From assembly GCA_030522415.1 (NCBI GenBank), contig CM060113.1, forward strand, positions 9,468,565 through 9,532,564: 64,000 nucleotides of DNA. The letters are read 5' to 3'. The notes beneath the pieces were generated by a model, which saw only the letters and a list, made by a program, of their open reading frames with translations, was not told the origin of the DNA and did not search any database. The number at the start of each line of letters is the position of its first letter. Position 1 is the stretch's first letter. The translations under genes and the position numbers were made by a program. This DNA comes from Channallabes apus (taxonomy: Eukaryota; Chordata; Actinopteri; Siluriformes; Clariidae). Below are positions 1 through 12,544 of the stretch, one piece after another.

Positions 1-850
1 CAGCGTCAGCATTTCTACTACAGTATGCTTGGATATGATAATAGAATGTTATCTGATTTGTAATGAGACATGTGATAATAGCATGATATTGGAGATCTGA
101 TGAAACAGAATGTGTAAAATTTCTCAGAACAGCAGCTCTGACAGCAGGAGGCGATTCACATTAACTGATTAAAATGCGTGTAAGTGTTGATATGTTAAAG
201 CAGATTTTTGGGAAGGAGTCTCCAGTGTGAAGTCTTTAGAGGATTTGAGGACTTACAGTATGTGTAATGTCTGGGTTTTGTTGAGTTATTTATTGTCTTT
301 GTATAAAGTGAGAGAAAAGAAACGAATGGCTTACGGCCTTTAAAACATATATACCGTATATTTTTTTGTGTCTGAAGGGGGGGTTGGGGGTGGGGTGCAT
401 GAGACCCTGTTAAAGAAATAGTATTTTTTTTGTATGCATTTTTTTTTTATTAATGTTTAAAAATTTCATGAATTTCTAATTTGTAGTATAAGATGAATTA
501 ATATAGTTTAGGAAAAGCTGTTATTGGAACAAAAAATAAAAATAAAAATAAAAGAGCAACACCATATTGTGATTGTTTGACAGTAGATGACATCATAAAT
601 ACTGCATTTTCAAGTAGTGTGTTTTTTTAAACTGAAAAACGAATAAACATTAAAAATGTATGTTTCTTTTTAGATTAATATTTTTATTTTATATTATTTT
701 ATATATTATTTTATTTTTAATATCAATAAATTGGAAAAATTCTCTCAAATATTTTTTCCCATACTGTATGTTTAAATTAATATTTTAAAAGCATAATCAT
801 GACATTGCATAAAAAAATACTGATAATTGGAATTTTATTTCAAAAAGTAA
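1..850. other. AT-rich intergenic DNA, nothing recognised
   Basis: Strongly AT-rich sequence with A and T runs (for example 366, 421-450, 530-552) and a G run at 377-396. No coding or mobile signature was found. Confidence 0.5.
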
Positions 851-854
851 TAAT

Positions 855-980
855 AATGTGACCTTGCACCGCCAGGGTCATGGGTTCGATTCCCACCTTT
901 GTGTCTGTGTGTGTTTTGCATGCCCCCCCCCCCCCCCCCATGCTCTGATTTCGGGTAGGTTGACCGGCGAATGAATGAAT
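855..980 (+). mobile_element. tRNA-derived SINE fragment
   Basis: It retains the box-B-like segment gggttcgattccc preceded by ccttgcaccgccagggtc, then degenerates through a C run (922-939) into (GAAT)n at about 970-984, the tail typical of this SINE family. Confidence 0.6.
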
Positions 981-989
981 GAATGCCTA

Positions 990-1687
990 CTCTAAAGTAT
1001 GTGCTCCATTTTAACTGCTTGTAAAAATCATAAAGAGTAGAACAGCACAAAAGATCTTCCTGATTGATCAAATTAACAATTCCCTTAGACATCACATCCT
1101 ACAGCTATCTCATAAAGATGACTGAACTCTAGGGCAAAAAACATACGTAATAAATGCTTACTCTGTCTTTTTTCTCCATAGAAATCATGTCATAGTTAGT
1201 TCTATGGTTTTCCAAATGAAGGAAATTGTACTTGCAACTGTCATCCCCCACGTCTCAGGACGACTCCGACACCGGCTGCACGGTGTGTTTATGACAATGG
1301 AGAGTGCGTTATAAAAAGTGTACAGACTCACTCTCGGTTCCACTGGGTAACATCAATTATTCCGCCGCTGTGTTTTCCGTGGAAGGCCGCGCTCTCGGGC
1401 TTTCATTCGACTCGGAGAAACTTCTCCGGCAGAAATAATGACCAAATAAATGGAAGTCTTTGAAGACAAGAATCAAAGAATTCCTGCCGCTGGATAGGAG
1501 GAATTGATAATGATGGTGGTTTTATTCTGGAAGAGCAGTTGTGTAGCTTTTAGATGGAAGGGAACAAAGAAAAAAAAAATAAATAGGAAAACCTACATTT
1601 TTTACTGTGTATGTAGAATAATGTATGTATATACTGTATACTGTATGTACAGTATATGCTGTATGTGTGTGCACCGATGTGAAGATC
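990..1687. other. intergenic DNA, no gene seen
   Basis: A GC-richer patch at 1245-1440 (with cgccgctgtgttttccgtgg and ccgcgctctcgg) stands out from the AT-rich surroundings but shows no ORF or repeat that I recognise. Tandem ACTGTAT words occur at 1630-1665. Confidence 0.4.
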
Positions 1688-1778
1688 CATGCTGGTTAGC
1701 ACAACATCTAACCCCACTTTATACATTTACTGTATATGGATGGAATGACAATAAAATTGATTTGACTTGACTTGATAA
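1688..1778 (+). mobile_element. possible LINE 3' end
   Basis: The sequence ends tggaatgacaataaaattga followed by (TTGACT)n, the layout of a non-LTR retrotransposon 3' end with a short tandem tail. The family is not identified. Confidence 0.35.
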
Positions 1779-1789
1779 TGGCCATGCTG

Positions 1790-2500
1790 TGTGAATAATC
1801 AATCATTTTATCAGCATATGTCCTGGACAAGCTGTACATTGTTAGGCAACTGCTATGCAAAGTGCTTACTAATACTCGTATATCTTGGTTTTTCACTTCA
1901 GAGACTTCTGAAACCAATAAGTGCTAGCGTTTGTTTGCAGGGGATTTTCTGAGTCCCCTAGAGATTACACGGTGAAGGGTTGTACCGTAATTGTCACCTG
2001 GGGAGTTATGAACCCATTTCCTTTAAAGGCCACACACACATATTGATCAAAGAATTAGCTCTTTGGTGTTTGCAATTAAATTAGCCTCAGCGGTTATTAA
2101 AGTTGGAAATGAGCAGCGTCTTTAAGCTGGGGAGGCGGTTTCGTTTGATGTAATATAGGATTAATTGGGAATAGTCAGGAGAGCAGAATTAACCCTGTCT
2201 TCCAAAGTGCGGAGGTTTACATTCTTCTTCCCTTTGAATCAACGAGACAGTCACGGATGTCTATCAGGTCATGCATGTAGAAGATGGCGGATAGCACTTT
2301 CCTTAGGTTAATGTAGTTACTGGCTTCAAAGTAAGGGGGGAAAAATTACATTGTACATGTATTATTTAGGAAACTAATCAATGACTAGAAAACATGATGC
2401 ATAAAAGAATTTAAGGAATACTTACTTTAATCACCATGAAACTGGCTGCTTTTCAGAAGAAGAACATTCACAGGAAAAAAAAAACCTTTATTTATCACAT
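1790..2500. other. repeat-free stretch, candidate conserved non-coding DNA
   Basis: No transposon or ORF was seen. The core at about 1920-2340 has mixed composition with words such as caattaaattagcctcagcg and ggaaatgagcagcgtc. Conservation can only be guessed from a single sequence. Confidence 0.25.
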
Positions 2501-2504
2501 ATAC

Positions 2505-2716
2505 TGTATATTTCAGCACGGTGAAATTCTTCTCTTTTCATATCCCAGGTTGTTAGGAATCAGAGCACAGGGTTAGCCATGATGCGGCACCCCGGACTAG
2601 ACAGGGGTAAGGGTCTTGCTAAAGGGCCCAACAGTGGCAGCGCTAGAGCTAGGGTTCGGACCGCTAACCTTCTGATCAGTAACAAAGAGCTTTAACTATC
2701 TTAGCCGCCACTGCCA
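2505..2716 (-). mobile_element. tRNA-derived SINE, second family
   Basis: On the minus strand a tRNA-like head reads ggcggctaagatagttaaag, then a box-B-like ggtccgaaccc. The body (gggcccaacagtggcag; ggttagccatgatgcggc) also occurs at 60590-60765, which confirms a dispersed family. Confidence 0.6.
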
Positions 2717-3011
2717 CAGTGAAGTGTTTTATTTCTCTTATATCACAGTAAATTTAAACTCTTTTATTAATTAACAAATAAATCATAATTTTTTTAAATC
2801 AATCCAGAGATACATTCAGTGCTTCATCCAAGATACAAATTAGTTCCTGAGCAATTATTTTTTCCCCACGGCTTATGCTTTATTCTTTCTCTTTTCTAGT
2901 TCATAAGAACAAATTACAGCCGTGACACTTGAGACTCCTTCACAGAGTAACCAGTAAAGCCCCAGTACAGTATACCAGTATATTGTCTCTATAGAAATCA
3001 TATTGTATTAG

Positions 3012-3600
3012 GATGATCATTTAAAAGCAAACCCAGGACTTGTGCTGCGATTTCTCATGAATGAAGGCGTAAAACTGATTTAGAGAAGACGTCAAGCATG
3101 GTACGGTGATGAGACTCAGCCACAGTAAAACATTTAAATGATGCAGACATTTTAAAGAACGTTCGAGAATGATGAACCCCGGCCGAGGTGGTTCGGAGCC
3201 CACTGCAGTGTTTCCATGAACGTTAAGCAAGTGGAAAGCCTGATCCTTGAAAATGGATGGAAAACTTGCAGAAGAGAGGCGCTCACACAATCATTCACCA
3301 ACACCACTCGCACATTACTGGAACTCGTCTGGGAGTTACACAGTCCTGACCTCCTCACTCCAAGCCATTTGTCTATGATCGTGCCGTTAAAGGAGTTCCT
3401 GGGAGGCCAGCGTTTCAGAAATGAAGCAGGCTGTAATGATCGTGGCTCTGGCTTACTGAGAATTTTTTCTAACTTGATGGTGTCTGAGCACTAGTGAAAC
3501 ACTGGGATAGGTGCATTAGTGTAGCTGGGGATTATATAGAGGAATAAAGCGAGCTTTTTACTCTCAGAACTGTGTTCACTATTTTGGTCTGGCCCTCGTA
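3012..3600 (+). mobile_element. mariner-like remnant (family shared with 17994-18478)
   Basis: It shares long blocks with the copy near 18 kb: tttctcatgaatgaaggcgt, ttcctgggaggccagcgttt and gtgaaacactgggata. Translation gives degenerate mariner C-terminal sequence (EFLGGQRFRNEA). The left part resembles its terminal repeat. Confidence 0.65.
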
Positions 3601-4187
3601 GGAAATAAATAAAAACTTTCTTGAATATTAAATTCATAAATGTAGAAGATCTGCGGTATAAGTGATTTTTTTCTCTCCTACTGTAATTTGGCCATTTGCC
3701 TGTTCGAGTTCTGCAGGGACACTGACAGCTTTTTAGGGTAAACAAACTTCCGAATTCTCAGGCACAAACTGAAAAGGAAATAAAGAGCAAGTCATTTCTA
3801 CAGTGCTCTTTACCAGTTAACCCTAGTGAGGTACTTCTCACCTGTGAATAAATAAATAAATGAGCTTAATTCATTAAAAAAAATAAAATAAAATAGCAGT
3901 CATTCCTGATGCTTGTCTGGCTTTGCTATTTTATTCACTGGCTGACTAATTAGTCTATCTCTTTTTTCCATTTTAAAGCCGTCATGTATAATATTATAAA
4001 CAACAAAACTTATTCGTAGTGAAATTAATTAACATTTTCTAGAAGTTATAAATATTTGTGCGTCTAAGAGAAATGTTGGAAATAGGAAAATGGTCAGTGT
4101 TATAAAATTAGTAAAAATATAAATGAGATTTAATTGAATATTTTACTTTGTTCTGTATGTACTGTATATGATGTAAATGAGATTATT
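3600..4187. other. intergenic DNA, nothing recognised
   Basis: AT-rich sequence without coding or repeat signature. Confidence 0.4.
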
Positions 4188-4496
4188 AATTCATAAAGTT
4201 TCTATAACGCTTAATCCTGTGTTCAGGGTCGCGGGGGACCTGGAGCCTATCCCAGGAGACTTCGGGCACTAGGCGGGGTACACCCTGGACAGGGTGCCAA
4301 TCCATCGCAGGGCACACACACATACACACACTCACACACCCAATCACACACTACGGGCAATTTTAGGAACACCAATTAGCCTAACCTGCATATCTTTGGA
4401 CTGTGGGAGGAAACCGGAGTACCCGGAGGAAACCCACCAAGCACGGGGAGAACATGCAAACTCCATGCACACAGAGACGGGAATCGAGCCTGGCTA
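4188..4496 (-). mobile_element. tRNA-derived SINE, main family, 5' truncated
   Basis: It matches the minus strand of the full copies at 6792 and 13345: cgcttaatcctgtgttcagg, the CA-rich segment, gactgtgggaggaaaccgga, then ggaatcgagcctggc. The tRNA-like head is missing. Confidence 0.85.
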
Positions 4497-4559
4497 AATG
4501 AGATTCATTTAAATTAATTTGATTATTTCCCGGTGCTTTATGAAAACATAGGGGGTTGG

Positions 4560-4810
4560 TTGGCATTGGTTTGCACTGCGTCCTTGCATCTCCAGGGTCT
4601 GGGTGCATGTTTTCCACATGTTAGATGGGTTTCCTCCACGTATTCCGGTTTCCTTCCACCTTCCAAAGACATGCAAAGGTTTGGTTTGATTGGCATTTCC
4701 AAGACTGTAATATGTGTGTGTGCTTGTGTGCCCTGCGATGGACTGTCACCCTGTTTAGTGCCCCAGGCCTCGTCTCCTGGCAGACTGCAGGTTCCAGGCC
4801 TCCTGAATGT
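4560..4810 (+). mobile_element. diverged SINE, main family
   Basis: It shows ccttgcatctccagggtctg, a degraded middle with ggtttccttccaccttccaa, and ctgcgatggactgtcaccct. Many substitutions indicate an old copy. It lies about 65 bp from an opposite-strand younger copy. Confidence 0.7.
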
Positions 4811-4869
4811 GGTAAGTGGTATCGATAATTAGTGAGTAAAAGATTTTTGTTCACTTTTTGTAGTATCAA

Positions 4870-6778
4870 GGTCAGATGTACTGTAAGAAATATATATTGC
4901 AGGTGTATAAATAAATAATCTTAGCACATCCGTCAAAGGATAACACCATAGAGTGGATGGTGTACTCAGAGCTTTATTGGTTATTTATTATACCAATAAC
5001 TACTAACGCAATCAAAGTTGATAACAACAGTAAAATCTTTACATTTCACCCTCCTCCAGGTTTGTAGTCGCAGTTATCCATCTCCGGAGAGACTCGCGGA
5101 TGCTCGGCGCTCTCGGAAATGTCGGCCAGCGTGACCTTTAGCCGAGCAGGGGATAAAACTCACTGCTGTCAGTAGTAATGAGCCATCTGGAGCTCTCACG
5201 CAGCCTCCGTCTTATCCAAACGCCTCATCAATCTGACGCCGCGACTGTCGTCACCAGGTGAACGTGGCGCACGCGTCCGCGGCGGCGCTTTCACACAGGC
5301 CTGGGACCGTTGCGGTGCGCGACGACAGGGTGATGTGTTCGAGTCATTTCCGAGCACGGTGGGTGTCGAAGACCTGAGAGTTTCATGATCAGGTTTCACA
5401 TCAGAGTGAAAGAAACGGCTGTGAAGAACGTTTAACAGCAGGGTAGAACGACTTTCTTTCTCTCTCTTTTTTTTAAGTGACTGATTCCCAAAAGATAATA
5501 CTCGAGGCGAAATGGCACAATGAATGAATGACCAAAACACTCAATCCACAAAACTATTAAATTCGGGATGGATGAGGGCTGAAACATGTCACAGAGATAC
5601 TGCATCCAGTAAGATGAAGGACAAAGAACTTCAACAGCATGCTGCATGTGAAACAGTACTACAGCTGGCACATTTGCAAACCAAAGCCAGTCACGTAAAC
5701 TTTACATACTGTTTACAGTCAATCTCGGGTACCTAGTAAAGCGTGCTTGTTAAAACAGTGATCTCTGTGGGTTTCTACGAATCAAAGCAACACTTGGTAC
5801 CAAAAAAGTTCTCCTTAGTCTGGAGATGCAGTGCTCCCTACTGGAAAGTGCAGGAACTTTCTACTTTTCATTGTTACAGTATGTGTTAGTCTTGGGTGCT
5901 TGATAGGCCGATGTTGTTTATTAAAGACAAAAAAAAAACTTTAAGCACATTAGAATTGTCAAATAAGCCACAAGGGATTTGAGTTGAGTTTTTTGAGATA
6001 AGAGCGCTCGCAGTCAACATGGTAACGCCGTGTCTGAAACTTCGTCTTAGGGACATAAATAACAATATGATCATTTACTACAAAAAAATATTTGCGATAA
6101 ACATTAATTTTTCTAAGGACAATATATTGTGTTAACAGAAAGCTCACAAAGAAAGATTTGGATATTCTAGGGACAAAACAGTGGCGTAAGTATGAAAGAG
6201 GATTAGAGCCACCATAAACAATTTATTTAAATTATGACTTTAATGTCAGAATTCAAACAATGACAGAATTTAGAGTAAAAAAAATCTTCATTATTATTAT
6301 TATTATTATTATTATTTTATTATTAATTATTAATTATTAATTATTAATTATTAATATTAATTAAATTAATTAAATTATTAATAAAATTATTAATATTATT
6401 AATTATTATACAATCAAATTAATTAAAAATTATATTACTTTAAGTTAAAATTCACTTAAATTCAATTAAATTTTATAAAAATGAAAAGTTGAATATTTAA
6501 AAAAAAGTTTTTTTTTGTATTTTTGAGGTGGCTTGTACTTCACAAAGTTTGTGTTCCTGCAAAACTATAATAATTCACAAAAATATTTAGGAACTATTAC
6601 ACATGCTTATATTGAGTAAACATTTACTTGTAATTTAAAAAATAAGGTCCAATGTTGAACTTAAAAATTTTTTTTTATGAAAATTATAAAAAAAAAAAAA
6701 ATTTTAAACAAAGGAAAAGACACGATTGTCTGCAATCATCACTCATTTAATCAATGAATAAATTTTTTTTTTTTCAGA
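4870..6778. other. intergenic DNA with a CpG-rich patch and (TTA)n repeats
   Basis: The segment 5060-5360 is CpG-rich (ctcgcggatgctcggcgctc; gtccgcggcggcgctttc) but has no convincing ORF or splice structure. The segment 6288-6420 consists of TTA/TTAATTA repeats. The rest is AT-rich, with nothing recognised. Confidence 0.4.
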
Positions 6779-6791
6779 AATGTTTCATGTT

Positions 6792-7168
6792 GTGGCGCGG
6801 TGGTGTAGTGGTTAGCACTGTCGCCTTGCACCTCCAGGGTCTGGGTTCGATTCCCCGGCCAGGCTCGATTCCCGTCTCTGTGTGCATGGAGTTTGCATGT
6901 TCTCCCCGTGCTTTGTGGGTTTCCTCCGGGTACTCCGGTTTCCTCCCACAGTCCAAAGATATGCAGGTTAGGCTAATTGGCGTTCCTAAATTGCCCGTAG
7001 TGTGTGATTGGGTGTGTGAGTGTGTGTATGTGTGTGTGCCCTGCGATGGATTGGCACCCTGTCCAGGGTGTACCCCGCCTAGTGCCCGAAGTCTCCTGGG
7101 ATAGGCTCCAGGGTCCCCCGCGACCCTGAACACAGGATTAAGCGGTATAGGAAATGAATGAATGAAAG
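6792..7168 (+). mobile_element. full-length tRNA-derived SINE with 13-bp target duplication
   Basis: A Pol III-type head carries a box-A-like tggtgtagtggttagcac and box-B-like ggttcgattcc. The body runs through the tg-rich segment to gcggtataggaaatg and an (AATG)n tail. It is flanked by the direct repeat AATGTTTCATGTT (6779-6791 and 7169-7181), proof of retrotransposition. Its sequence is nearly identical to the copy at 13345, so the family moved recently. Confidence 0.93.
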
Positions 7169-7302
7169 AATGTTTCATGTTAAAATTTTATATCCAAGCA
7201 TGTGCTTTATAGAGCTTGTAGAGGACTGATTCAGACATGCCACTTCAATAACACCAGTTACTGACGCCAGAATCACTTTCACTCACACAGTCACTGTACT
7301 GC

Positions 7303-7356
7303 TTACCTTGTACAGGGTGGCAGGATAATATGGACAGATTGCCAGTCCATTGCACG

Positions 7357-7395
<39 letters not shown>

Positions 7396-7421
7396 CACAC
7401 ACACATATATATACACACACA

Positions 7422-7480
<59 letters not shown>

Positions 7481-7676
7481 TGGGAAATCTGGAAAAGCCA
7501 GTTCGTGTAATCTGCATGTTTTTGAACTGTTGGAGAAAACTGGAGTATCTGGAGGAAACCCACCAGGCGTGTGGCGAACATGCAAATTCCATGTAAAAGA
7601 CCTGAAGTTGGGACTCAAACCTTCAGACATTTTCAAGGCCTCAGAGTTAATTATTATGCCACTGTGCTGCCTGGCC
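7303..7676 (-). mobile_element. diverged SINE, main family, with expanded CA tract
   Basis: The minus strand reads ggccaggcagcacagtggca at the head, tttgcatgttcgccacacgc in the body and the diagnostic ccattgcacggcac near the CA tract. The internal TG/CA segment of the family has expanded to about 120 bp (7359-7478), interrupted by TATA words. Confidence 0.75.
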
Positions 7677-7699
7677 TAAATCATTTACTGTATTTCAAA

Positions 7700-7800
7700 A
7701 ATGACAAATTCAATTCAATTTTTCAATTAAATTTTATTTGTATAGCGCTTTTAACAATTGTCATTGTTGCAAAGCAGCTTTACACAATCAAAAGAATTAT
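7700..7800 (-). mobile_element. L2-type LINE, extreme 3' end only
   Basis: It shares attttatttgtatagcgctt, ttaacaattgtcattg and gcaaagcagctttaca with the 3' ends of the LINE copies at 47590 and 61731. It is severely 5' truncated. Confidence 0.7.
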
Positions 7801-8488
7801 TTAAAAATCAAACACTTTCATGTCTGCACTACAAAACCTGTACTATTTCATTCAATTTTGCCTGTATAATATCTCGTCCAAAACTGATTCAATGCTATAT
7901 ATTTTCAGAATGTAAATGACAATATGAGTTTTTATTATTCGTTAGTTTTTTAGAGATTAAATTCAATGTTGTAAACAAAATGTGTTTTTGCACAAAGCTC
8001 TTAATATGGTCATTTTGTGGCCAAAAAATACTCTATATGTACAATTAAATACAAACATAGAAATAATGCAAATTAAGATGTTGAATATTTATTTTCTTTA
8101 TATTTATGTTTTTAATGTGGTCTCAATGGCTTTGAGTAAAATCATCCAATCAGATGTCAGTTCTTTCCTTTTTATAATGTAGATTTACATGTTATTTGTC
8201 ATGTACACAACTACAGACAATACAACGAAATCTGTACTACTGTTTGTGACCTGAAAAAAAAAACATAAAAACAAACTAAGAATAGAATTAAGAAATAACA
8301 ATTTCACACTAATAAATATAATTATGCTAAAAAACTAAATTGCAATAAAAAAAAGTTTACACTCTAAAATAGAAAAGTAGAAATAGAAATTTAAACTAGA
8401 AATTTTACTGACTTTTATACAAGGGTTGCAGTGAAAGTAGTGCAATAGTGGCCATAGCGTTTTATTAAGCGACACAGTAAGTTTTTCA
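7801..8488. other. AT-rich intergenic DNA, nothing recognised
   Basis: Low-complexity AT-rich sequence; no gene or repeat identified. Confidence 0.4.
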
Positions 8489-8668
8489 GGCAGCACAGTG
8501 GATTAGAGGTTAGCACTGTCGCTTTGCACCTTCAGGATCTGGGTTCGATTCCTGCCTCTGTGCGCATGGAGTTTGTTGTTCTTCTTGTGGGTTTCCTCCC
8601 ACAGTCCAAAGACTTGCTGATTGGTGTTCCCAAGTGTGTGCCCTGCGATGGATTGGCACTCCTCCTTG
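8489..8668 (+). mobile_element. SINE, main family, partial
   Basis: The head ggcagcacagtggattagag, followed by ggttagcactgtcgctttgc, and box B ggttcgattcc are present. The body has internal deletions and stops after cctgcgatggattggcac. Confidence 0.75.
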
Positions 8669-9823
8669 CCCATGATAAGTTGTTTGAATTGCACATGTTT
8701 TTTTAATAGACAGGTACTAATCAACATGTTCTCCATCACAAGCCTTTGCTCCATTGCTGAACCCAACTCTCGAATCCTTTTTGAAAATCCCCATTAAAAT
8801 TGATCATAGTTGACACTGATGGAGACCATGTTACGTAGTACCTTTGTGTCACTCTACTCTACAAAGATGAACAACTTAAATCAGTTGATGCAAAGGCTAT
8901 GCCCACTTTTGCATTAATTTCCGTACAGCCCACGTATAATATGGACTGGACGTTTGCTGGGCGAATTAAAAGTCAAGCTGCAATTTGTTTCATTGCTCTG
9001 CTTTTAAGGTTATTAAATTTTAAAAGAGACATATTCATCTTCAAGTGACCAGTCCATTAGGCTTCTAATTACAATTTCTAAATAACAACTAGAACAAAAG
9101 TCCACCAGTGTGGCATCAGTGAAAAATAATACTAATAAAACTCAGACCCCCTGCCCCGCAACGTGCACATCCTCAGGGGTCAGAATTTCGAACCGCGTTT
9201 TCAGGAACATGCCTCTAATTAAGGCACTTTTTAATATTTTTCTTAACCTATTCATAGAAAAGCAAAATCCTCACACTCCATATAACCCGATAGTCTTGTT
9301 AAGAGTCTTGTCCCCGTGTGACTGACAGCTCTAATTTAAGAAGGACATGAGGAATATGAGCCTTGGTTAATAATAATGAACCTGCTATAGAAAGGAGTGA
9401 AAAATGGGTATGCAGAATATCCTGCAGTGTCACGGATAACAGATTTGAAGTCTCACTCTAGTTGTGTTTCTAAATTGGTTGCCAGTGCAGATGGAGCTGT
9501 TTCGGTGCCAAACGCAGTCTGATGGAGTGTTGGTGACCTGTGAATTAGCAATGAGTTTCTCTAGATAAAGAGGAACCGGTGGAGAATAATTTGGCTGAAT
9601 GTGTCCGTGTGTCCGTGTGCGTGCGTGTCGGTCAGCTGCGTGGCATAATATTTGTTACAGTCGCATGACAGGACGCCACTCTCAGATAGTAAAGTTTTGG
9701 TATGTGTCGGATTCGGATTCGGAGAATTAACTGTGAATTTAAGTTACACATCATCAGAGTCGGGTTATGCACATGATTCAGATACTTTTACCATGGACTC
9801 GAATACTACATTATATAAGGGGC
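8669..9823. other. intergenic DNA, no gene seen
   Basis: Largely repeat-free. The segment 8930-9350 has even composition and could be conserved non-coding DNA, but nothing here is diagnostic. Confidence 0.3.
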
Positions 9824-10428
9824 ATTCAAGTCAAAGCGGGACTCATACCTGTATGAACAGGTATGAGAGTAAAATCTTTATTTCTCTTGAGATGTAGGCC
9901 TACTGCCTCTCCACCATCCCGCAGTCATGGGCTGCCTATACTGTACATGGCCAGCCGTGCATCAGTGTGGTCAGTAGTGGGTCTCAAAGAGGAAACCCAC
10001 GACTGTTTGGTGTCTCTACACTTCCAGAGTCTGACCATGATAGAAACTTCCCTATATGGGGCACGTCACAGAGGAAGAGTCAATACCAGGATTCAACTGG
10101 CCTCCTCCCCTTATCTTCAATGTCCGTCAGCAGGGACCGGGATGGCCGCTGCCTTCTTCAGAACTCAAGTAATTGAGGCCTTCCTCACCGACCCGCACCT
10201 CCCCTCCCCTTTCGCACTCCGCAATTATTTTAACACTTAAACCTAAATTGCAGCACAGATCCATGCCGGCAACACATCACAAGTCAATGACAAGTGAAAA
10301 AAAGATATGTACTTATATGGTTTATTATATCATTACTTTTATAATGGGTAAATTTTACTACTAACGGAATGACGTCCCAAAAACTGTAGAACTTTCAAAA
10401 TGAAAAGTTTTCAAAATTTTTCAATATA
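9824..10428. other. fragment with a mariner-like terminal repeat, otherwise unidentified
   Basis: The first bases gcattcaagtcaaagcggga match the terminal repeat of the remnant at 12024. The following 400 bp (for example accaggattcaactggcctc) are not recognised and carry no convincing gene. Confidence 0.35.
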
Positions 10429-10744
10429 CAGTGTTACCTCGGATTACGAGCATAATTCGTTCCGGAAGCGGGCTCGTATTCTAAAACACTCGTAAAACCA
10501 AATTTAATTTTCCCATAGGAAATAATGGAAACTCAAATTATTCGTTCTACGAAAAATAAATACATAAAAATAATTAATACAAAATATAAAGTAAAAATTA
10601 AACAAATTAACCTGCACTTTACCTTAAAAAACGTAAAAATAAATCCCAACAGATAAGTGTTTCCGTTTGTGCACGCAGGCGCTGTGTGTGTGCGCTCATT
10701 CACTTACACCAACACACACACACACAATCTCTGTGTGTGTGCAT

Positions 10745-10784
<40 letters not shown>

Positions 10785-11184
10785 TAACGGAGAGACCGTT
10801 TTTAAAACCGTTTAAAAATTATCCGTTTAAAAATTAGCAAGGAACATCGCTAGTCACACTCGCGTGAACGCATACTAATGGAATTACTGCTGTAAAGTAA
10901 AACAACAACAATAACAACAACAACAAATTAACCAGCACCTCACCTTTGAAAAGAATTGCGACAGATCAGAGTTTGTGTGTGTGTGTGTGCGCACGCTCAT
11001 TCACTTACACCAACACACACACACACACTCGCCTTTACAGCCCCCCTCCTCTCAGGTTCCCCAACAAACACACACACTCTCTGCCTTACACATAAACTCT
11101 GCAAGCACTAAGACCCAGCAGGGGAGACGATAGGTCTTGCGGAACACTCATAACCCGCGTTACTCGTAATCCGAGGTTACACTG
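10429..11184. mobile_element. Tigger/pogo-like MITE, 756 bp
   Basis: The terminal repeats CAGTGTTACCTCGGATTACG and the inverse CGTAATCCGAGGTTACACTG are flanked by TA. The left half is closely similar to the inverted copy ending at 22985 and to the fragment at 49870. It contains CA/TG tracts and no transposase. TA target and CAGT-CCTCG ends suggest the pogo/Tigger branch of Tc1/mariner. Confidence 0.8.
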
Positions 11185-11198
11185 TATATACTGTATAT

Positions 11199-11479
11199 AT
11201 ATATTCATTCATTCATTTTCTATACCGCTTAATCCTGTGTTCAGGGTCGCGGGCGACCTGGAGCCTATCCCAGGAGACTTCGGGGACTAGGCGGGGTACA
11301 CCCTGGACAGGGTGCCAATCCATCGCGGCGCACACACATACACACACTCACACACCCAATCACACACTACGGGCAATTTAGGAACACCAATTAGCCTAAC
11401 CTGCATATCTTTGGACTGTGGGAGGAAACCGGAGTACCCGGAGGAAACCCACCAAGCACGGGGAGAACATGTAAACTCC
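11199..11479 (-). mobile_element. SINE, main family, 5' truncated, ending in TA repeats
   Basis: The (ATTC)n tail at 11203 is followed by ctataccgcttaatcctgtg and the full 3' two thirds of the family. It is cut at gaacatgtaaactcc, where TA repeats begin. Confidence 0.85.
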
Positions 11480-11497
11480 TATATATATATATATATA

Positions 11498-11567
<70 letters not shown>
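11480..11567 (+). repeat. TA microsatellite
   Basis: About 40 TA dinucleotides with two slipped positions, replacing the 5' part of the adjoining SINE. Confidence 0.9.
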
Positions 11568-11574
<7 letters not shown>

Positions 11575-11814
11575 TTTTTTTTTTTTGCTCAGTCATGTTT
11601 GTACAGTTGGTTAAAATGAAATACAATTCAGTTTATCATATTGCCTGGGTTGTGCTGATAAAAAGGATATGTCACACTATATATGTTTATTAAAAAAAAA
11701 AAACACAGCAAAACAAAAATGGCTAAAATATTATGGATTTTAAGAGCTGCATAGAATGAGGCATTTTCCCCCTCCAAATACATCTCCCAGTGTCTGTACT
11801 AAAGGCATTACACT

Positions 11815-12316
11815 CTATATAATCCCCTGCTACACTAATTCACTTTCCCCAGTGTTTCACCAGTGCTTGCATATCATCACGGTAGAAAGTTTTCTTCTTC
11901 ACATCTGAAACACTGGCCTCCCAGGAACTCCTATAACAGCCCGAACATGTGGAAATGGCTTGGAGCGAGTTCAGGATTGTACAGGCGATGCTGTAATACC
12001 TCCCAGCCGAGTTCCTGAATGTGTAAGTAGTGTTCAAGTCAAAGCGGGACTCCTATAATCTCCAGTTTTCACAGACAGATGTGTCTCTTCCACAAGTTGG
12101 TGACAAGTTATCCATTTATGTTCAAGAATCAGGAACAACTGCAGTGGGCTCTGAGCGACCTACAGACGTACAGCCTTCTTTATGTTTGCACCACTCCGAT
12201 GTTTTACTGTGGCTAAGAGTCTCATCACCGTACTGTGCATGAAGTCTTCGTTAAAGATCAATGCCTTCCTTCATTCTGCCCGAAATTTCACAAGTCCCGG
12301 TTTGACTTGAACGCCC
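11815..12316 (-). mobile_element. mariner-like remnant, rearranged
   Basis: The first 190 bp are the inverse of the family at 17994 (tgtttcaccagtgcttgcat; ctggcctcccaggaactcct). From 12024 the sequence starts a terminal-type repeat, gttcaagtcaaagcgggact, mirrored at 12294 by gtcccggtttgacttgaacg. The two parts look like an inverted or nested arrangement of one family. Confidence 0.6.
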
Positions 12317-12544
12317 CTAGAACAAATGACCTTCAAGTAGTGCGGAAAATGCAAAATAAATAACAAGGTTCCCTGTAATAGGATGAGAAGATATAACAAA
12401 AATGGCATTGACTAAGATCGATGTTGTGGCAGAAAGAAATTTTTTTAATGGCAGCTGTTAGACTTTTTTTTAGGGCTTCTGTGTCATGAATGAAGAAGCT
12501 GGCTGGCTTTTTTGAGTTTGACAAAATCATTTTGCAGATGTTTG

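Noticed and set aside
5196..5540. 114-codon minus ORF in the CpG-rich patch
   Set aside because: Arg/Ser-rich composition follows base composition; no homology is recognised.
6774..7178. 134-codon and 116-codon ORFs on both strands
   Set aside because: They lie entirely in the full-length SINE; the same peptides recur at every copy (for example 13282-13660 and 59566-59851).
7245..7679. Several ORFs of Val/Cys or Thr/His repeats
   Set aside because: They are translations of the CA/TG microsatellite inside a SINE.
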